A stretch of 64,000 nt of DNA from Emticicia sp965283955 (GTDB taxonomy: Bacteria > Bacteroidota > Bacteroidia > Cytophagales > Spirosomataceae). The notes beneath the pieces are model-generated. The model was given only the letters and a program-made list of their open reading frames with translations. It made no database searches and was not told the DNA's origin. Position numbers and translations under genes: made by a program. The stretch is taken from assembly GCA_965283955.1 (NCBI GenBank), contig CBDIQW010000001.1, forward strand, positions 1,922,001-1,986,000. Direction: 5' to 3'. This document shows positions 60,326 through 64,000 of the stretch, piece by piece. The first letter of the stretch is position 1. Every line of letters starts with the position of its first letter.

Positions 60326-60385
60326 AGACAAAAGACAAGAGAGGATTTTGCTTAAAATAAATCTCTTGTCTTTCATCTTTTGTCT
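60326..60385. repeat. Inverted repeat of an AGACAAAAGACAAGAG motif
   Basis: The arm AGACAAAAGACAAGAG beginning near 60325 faces CTCTTGTCTTTCATCTTTTGTC (near 60363-60384), separated by an A/T-rich loop. The pairing is imperfect, with a few extra bases. A direct form of the same words lies at 63534-63569. It sits between the oligoendopeptidase gene and the gene at 60402-61175 and may act as a terminator or be a dispersed repeat. Confidence 0.55.
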
Positions 60386-60401
60386 ATAATCTCACTTCTT
60401 T

Positions 60402-61175
60402 CTAACGCCTAAACTCATCCAAACAACGGAAAACCTCCAAAGTTAGGTCGTAGTCGTTAGCGGTAAGCACAAAGTTATCTGGTAAATTACAAAACTTCAT
60501 AAAATTCTTTAATTCTTGGCCTTTGAGTTTTGTTACAAACGAAATGTATTCGGAGTTATAACGATACTCAACCAAGAGCTTTTTGAGGTCTTCTTGCTTC
60601 ATGGCTGCCAGTTTTCGGCGAGATTTTCCTTCTTTGCTGAAAAGCTCATAAAGTCCATCAATCGAAATACCGATTGTGCCAGGTGTTGAAGTATTCGTAT
60701 TGATAAGGTTTGAAATATCTTTCCATTTTAGCTTCGTCGAAGCTTCGGGCGAACCCATCAACTCTTCTATTTGTTGCTTTACCTGCTCCAATCGTTTATC
60801 TCTGACCACTACTTCTTTCAATGCAATGGCATCTTGTCGCATTTCGATGATTGGTTCGAGATTTACACCGTCCCATGCAATGCCCGTTGCCTTATAACCA
60901 ACCGATGTAATTTTGATTGAATCGCCTTTAGAGGCACGTACCAAAAAATTACCATTTTCACCAGTTTTGGTTACTTGTCTTGTATCTTTATTCACGACGG
61001 TTGCCGATGGTACGGGTTTTCCCGTAACTTTATCAATGGCCTTGCCAAGGACATAAGATTTTTGGGCAAATGTAGAAAACACCCCTAAGCCCTGAAGGGG
61101 AATAAGAAGCATAAGAATTTTTACTCCCCTCCCTATCGAGGAGGGGTTGGGGGTGGGGCTATTTAATTTGTCCAT
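60402..61175 (-). CDS. Secreted carboxypeptidase-regulatory-like domain protein; leader overlaps a repeat
   Basis: Up to 257 residues. A CarboxypepD_reg-like domain follows the leader: 'VLGKAIDKVTGKPVPSATVV' and 'GENGNFLVRASKGDSIKITS'. The C-terminal half is helical and unassigned, as is common for such Bacteroidota proteins. The N-terminal part from 61175 is translated from a C/G-rich repeat ('SPTPNPSSIGRG'). The hydrophobic core 'ILMLLIPLQGLGVFSTFAQ' also comes from it. An internal ATG at 61112 gives a shorter, normal-looking signal peptide and is a plausible alternative start. It overlaps the upstream M14 gene. Confidence 0.72.
   Translation of the reverse strand: MDKLNSPTPNPSSIGRGVKILMLLIPLQGLGVFSTFAQKSYVLGKAIDKVTGKPVPSATVVNKDTRQVTKTGENGNFLVRASKGDSIKITSVGYKATGIAWDGVNLEPIIEMRQDAIALKEVVVRDKRLEQVKQQIEELMGSPEASTKLKWKDISNLINTNTSTPGTIGISIDGLYELFSKEGKSRRKLAAMKQEDLKKLLVEYRYNSEYISFVTKLKGQELKNFMKFCNLPDNFVLTANDYDLTLEVFRCLDEFRR
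61083..61160. repeat. C/G-rich palindromic repeat element, copy 2, inside a coding start
   Basis: On the minus strand the element reads TAGCCCCACCCCCAACCCC, then 'CGATAGGGAGGGGAGT', an A/T spacer and 'CCCCTTCAGGGCTTAGGGG'. It is related to the copy at 1306-1376. It starts at the stop codon of the M14 peptidase gene and covers the leader of the next gene. Confidence 0.68.
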
Positions 61176-62520
61176 TCAAGATGATATATTTCACTTCTTT
61201 ATCTTTTGTAAGCAAGAAACTCGCTGTTTCGTCAAGGTTTATTTCTTGATTCTGTACTTCGTTTTCCGAAACTTTATATTTCTGCAAAACTTGTGGAAAT
61301 TCTGATAACTTACTCACTCTCAATCCTTTGGCATCAATTTCTTTGAGCCCCCAAAAAGTAGAAAGGTCGCCGAGGTCTTCTATAACGCTCGAAAGCACAA
61401 AATCAGTAGCGTTATTGATATTTTTTTCGCTGAGATTAATGCCAATATCTTTGATGATGGTTTTACCATTATGCACAAATTCGGCATTACGAATGAGTAA
61501 GTCAAATATATAGCGGTCGTTGTTCGGAATAGCTTCGTAGGTTTTTAACTCAAAATTTGTGTATGATTGTTCAGCAATTGCTTGTAAACCAGTCAAAATT
61601 GCCACAAAATTGAGTTTTCTGATAAATTGCTTTTCAATATCTTCTTTATATCCACCCGATTCTATCAAAATCAGGCTACTTCCCCACTTAGCAATATTAT
61701 CGCCAAAAGCACGTGGTTCGTGGTCGTCATTCCAGCGACCCAGATGCCCAGGAATAAATTGTTGCAGCGTTTGGTGCATACCACAAATCACCTGCATGGC
61801 TCGTGTTCGGGCAGGATTCCATTCTTTTGCATAGTTGTATGACGTTGGCAAGAATGAAATCGTTGCTTGTTTGCCGCTTGCTCCTGCACTGTATTTGGTA
61901 TTTTTGTCGTGTAAATTAAACGAAAACTCAGGTTTTAGCTCGTCTTGTAATTTCCTCAAAATTCTGCCTTCGGGTGTCTGAAAACTTAGGGCATCACGGT
62001 TCATATCAATGTCGGTAGCGGTGCGTCTTTGGAAACGTTCTGCCCCATCGGGGTTGAGCATTGGTACGTAATAAAGTGTACAGTTTTCAAGAATTTTGCT
62101 TCTTAGGGCATCAAATCCATCGTTTTTCCCTTGAAAGAAATTAAAAATATCAAACAATGCCATCGTGGCGGTAGCTTCATCGCCGTGCATTTGCGACCAC
62201 AACAAAACCTTCGTTTTGCCACTTCCCATCTTAATTTGATAAATATCACGTTCTTCAAATGACTTCCCTGCTTTCTCGACCGAAAAAGGCAATTTTTCTA
62301 TCAACGGAACAATATCTTTGTGTTTAAAACGACGTTTAATGAGGCTTTGTTCTTTGATTTGTTCGTGACTATCGAATAGTTGTTTTGAGAAATCTGGAAG
62401 TTTGGGTTGTGCAATCGCTGACATGTTGGTTAGAAATGTAATAATTACCGAAAGCACAAAGGTAAAGCGTTTGCGAAGAACTACCATAGATTTAAAAGAA
62501 TATCGTGGGTAAAAACGCAA
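61159..62520 (-). CDS. M14 family zinc carboxypeptidase, secreted
   Basis: A 453-residue protein with a signal peptide (hydrophobic stretch near 'FVLSVIITFLTNMSAIAQ'). The M14 metal site is visible as 'QMHGDEATA' (HxxE) and a later 'FNLHDK' histidine, and 'ILIESGG' holds the likely catalytic glutamate. Substrate-binding residues are suggested by 'MNRDAL'. The final 130 residues are an additional domain. ATG codons at 62520 and 62487 (Met12) are both possible starts. It overlaps the next gene by 17 bases. Confidence 0.85.
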   Translation of the reverse strand: MRFYPRYSFKSMVVLRKRFTFVLSVIITFLTNMSAIAQPKLPDFSKQLFDSHEQIKEQSLIKRRFKHKDIVPLIEKLPFSVEKAGKSFEERDIYQIKMGSGKTKVLLWSQMHGDEATATMALFDIFNFFQGKNDGFDALRSKILENCTLYYVPMLNPDGAERFQRRTATDIDMNRDALSFQTPEGRILRKLQDELKPEFSFNLHDKNTKYSAGASGKQATISFLPTSYNYAKEWNPARTRAMQVICGMHQTLQQFIPGHLGRWNDDHEPRAFGDNIAKWGSSLILIESGGYKEDIEKQFIRKLNFVAILTGLQAIAEQSYTNFELKTYEAIPNNDRYIFDLLIRNAEFVHNGKTIIKDIGINLSEKNINNATDFVLSSVIEDLGDLSTFWGLKEIDAKGLRVSKLSEFPQVLQKYKVSENEVQNQEINLDETASFLLTKDKEVKYIILNGQIK

Positions 62521-62521
62521 G

Positions 62522-62914
62522 TTATAGATTTCTGAGTTTATTTACCAACTTCAAAAGCTCTTTGGGTGGATTGTCGTGGTCGAACGTGGCAGATTGATAC
62601 TTTCTTTTTCCTATTTGCACCTCAATATTAGCCTGCAAAGCGGCATCGTTTGCTCTTTTCTTCGATGGAGATTTGAGATTAGGCAACTCTTCCAATTTGA
62701 TTTTTGCACAAATTTTCATGATTTCATTCCAATCTTCGGCAGAGAGTTTTCTCTTAGAACTAACAGAGTTTTCGTCTAAAATATACTCTTTTTCTGTAAT
62801 CGTAATTTCTCGCCTAAAACCACGTGTAGATTCGTTAAGCGTAATAGATGCTATTTTCTGTGAAAAGCCTTCAAAAGCGATTAAAAATAAAGAAATAAAA
62901 AATGGAGTTTTCAT
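62522..62914 (-). CDS. Hypothetical secreted protein
   Basis: About 130 residues from ATG 62914, with a signal peptide (MKTPFFISLFLIAFEGFSQ). I do not recognise the rest, which has charged strands and a 'WNEIMKICAKIKLEELPNL' helix-like segment. One base separates its stop from the M14 gene's start region, so it is likely part of the same operon. Confidence 0.65.
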   Translation of the reverse strand: MKTPFFISLFLIAFEGFSQKIASITLNESTRGFRREITITEKEYILDENSVSSKRKLSAEDWNEIMKICAKIKLEELPNLKSPSKKRANDAALQANIEVQIGKRKYQSATFDHDNPPKELLKLVNKLRNL

Positions 62915-63050
62915 AAGTTTAAATAAAAAATGCACTTCAATATGAAGAACAAAATAATATTTAAAAAAGTAGAAAATCGGCTTTTTGAGATTAGAATTTG
63001 GGGGTCTAAGTAAATTCTAATCTCGCACGTATTTTTGATTAGTTTTTAGC

Positions 63051-63539
63051 CTATCTACCACAACATTTCTTGTACTTTTTGCCACTTCCGCAGGCACACA
63101 AATCATTTCGGTTTTGGGTTTGTGATGCTTCTAACTTACCAATGATTCCACTCAAATAATACCATTGACCATTTTCTTTAACAAAAGTAGATTTTTCGTG
63201 ATGGATTTGTAGCGTACCCGAATCATCTAAATAAGAAGCTTTAAATTCTACTTCTCCATCTTCTTCGTTGAATTTTCCTTTTTTTGCCGCAATAACCTCC
63301 AGTTTTTGCCATTGATTGGCTACTGCCCACGCCAGAATATCGGCTTCATCGAAGTTTTTTTGTTGAGTTGGGTAGGTAGTTGCTATCAAATATTTCACAT
63401 CGACCACCACATAAGCCGAGTATCTCGAACGCATCAATTGTTCGGCAGTTTGGGCAGTTTTTTCACCCTTTATGATTGGTTCGCAACAGTCGGAGAATGG
63501 TTGGGCGTTGCCACAGTAGCACATAGGTAATTCAGACAA
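63051..63539 (-). CDS. ychJ: YchJ family protein with SEC-C motifs
   Basis: A 162-residue protein. It begins with a Cys-rich motif ('CYCGNAQPFSDCCEP') and ends with a SEC-C zinc motif ('CACGSGKKYKKCCG'). Between them lies an NTF2-like domain ('RSRYSAYVVVDVKYLI'). This matches the YchJ family, whose exact role is unknown; the SEC-C motif resembles the SecB-binding tail of SecA. Confidence 0.93.
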   Translation of the reverse strand: MSELPMCYCGNAQPFSDCCEPIIKGEKTAQTAEQLMRSRYSAYVVVDVKYLIATTYPTQQKNFDEADILAWAVANQWQKLEVIAAKKGKFNEEDGEVEFKASYLDDSGTLQIHHEKSTFVKENGQWYYLSGIIGKLEASQTQNRNDLCACGSGKKYKKCCGR

Positions 63540-63603
63540 GAGATTTTAGACAAGAGACAAAAGATAAAATGTTGGGGCATTGTCTGTGAAGACACAGACA
63601 ATG
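63534..63603. repeat. AGACAAGAGA direct repeats and an 11-bp hairpin
   Basis: AGACAAGAGA occurs twice (from 63534 and from 63548) followed by CAAAAGATAAA, the same words as in the inverted repeat at 60326-60385. CATTGTCTGTG-AAGA-CACAGACAATG (63578-63603) is a perfect 11-bp stem and probably a terminator for the next gene on the minus strand. Confidence 0.6.
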
Positions 63604-63640
63604 ACTACTCATTATTAATGCTACAAATTACGTCAATAAA

Positions 63641-64000
63641 TCAATTGAAAAATACTTCATCGACAAAAAACCAACCTTTCTGACCTTTGCCTGGGTGCCA
63701 AACGGGGAGTTTTGATACTGGCTTAATGACTAATTTTATCAGTTTATAAGAGCCTTGTGCCAAAGGGATTTGTAAGCCTAAATTGGCATTTCCTTCCATT
63801 TTCTCGGCTTGCTTTGGCGTAATTTTCTGAATGACTTTCAAATCAGCTTTACTATTTCCAGCCCAAACCTCAACCACTAAAGGTGGCATAATGAACGAAT
63901 CCATTTTCTGTAAATAACTGATTGTTAGACCTTTGACTGGTTGAACTTTCTTAAATTCAAAAAGTCCGATAAATTCTTTTTCACGATACCCCAACCAAGC
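63641..64000 (-). CDS. C-terminal fragment of a protein with discoidin-like domain (partial)
   Basis: The frame is open to the window edge and the protein start lies outside. The 119 visible residues have a pattern like the C-terminal discoidin-like domain of secreted beta-hexosaminidases or chitobiase-type proteins: 'LFEFKKVQPVKGLTISYLQK', 'PLVVEVWAGNS', 'YKLIKLVIKPVSKLPVWHPG' and 'GWFFVDEVFFN'. The parent enzyme cannot be identified here. Confidence 0.55.
   Translation of the reverse strand, partial: AWLGYREKEFIGLFEFKKVQPVKGLTISYLQKMDSFIMPPLVVEVWAGNSKADLKVIQKITPKQAEKMEGNANLGLQIPLAQGSYKLIKLVIKPVSKLPVWHPGKGQKGWFFVDEVFFN

Overview
The window looks like a chromosome segment of a Bacteroidota bacterium, most likely order Cytophagales. 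Supporting signs are the low G+C, promoters of the TTTG-N19-TAnnTTTG type, no clear Shine-Dalgarno sites, and many Bacteroidota-typical families (DUF2911, DUF3857, DUF2807, LytTR two-component pairs, TamB next to tsaD, very large secreted proteins with a shared 'coathanger'-like C-terminus). I see no rRNA or tRNA genes, CRISPR array or prophage.

Layout. 0-12 kb: metabolic and envelope genes (hydroxypyruvate-isomerase-like TIM barrel, DEAD-box helicase, secreted glycosidase, an APH-like kinase overlapping an ADP-ribosylglycohydrolase, DUF2911, DUF2237, DinB, sterol desaturase, PhzF, mtgA). 12-25.8 kb: AraC regulator, tsaD divergent from a giant tamB, a probable 196-bp MITE, an intradiol-dioxygenase-like lipoprotein, a pirin-like protein, a LytS/LytR-type pair, small redox and decarboxylase-family genes, and a DUF433/DUF5615 toxin-antitoxin pair. 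25.8-38.9 kb: a signalling hub with a second LytTR pair, a NarL/TPR-kinase pair, a propeller histidine kinase plus LytTR regulator, then a receiver-only and a LytTR-only protein. Two triple direct repeats with exact 21-bp period and two copies of a GGGG-TTT-CCCC palindrome lie in its promoters. 38.9-51 kb: a tail-collar-like secreted protein and two huge surface proteins, possibly the output of that hub. 51-64 kb: two DUF3857/transglutaminase proteins, a RloA/RloB (AbiL-like) putative anti-phage pair, a DUF2807 protein, M3 and M14 peptidases, YchJ, and a fragment of a larger secreted protein.

Quality of the sequence. At least ten genes or gene ends are broken by a frame change, mostly one base missing from a short homopolymer, and each re-opens into the expected family when one base is restored. 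I read these as mostly base-call errors, not real decay, and annotate each as one gene with the break position. One exception is a clean in-frame TGA in the DEAD-box helicase, which no indel explains. Another is a probable 7-bp deletion in the Asp-box surface protein.
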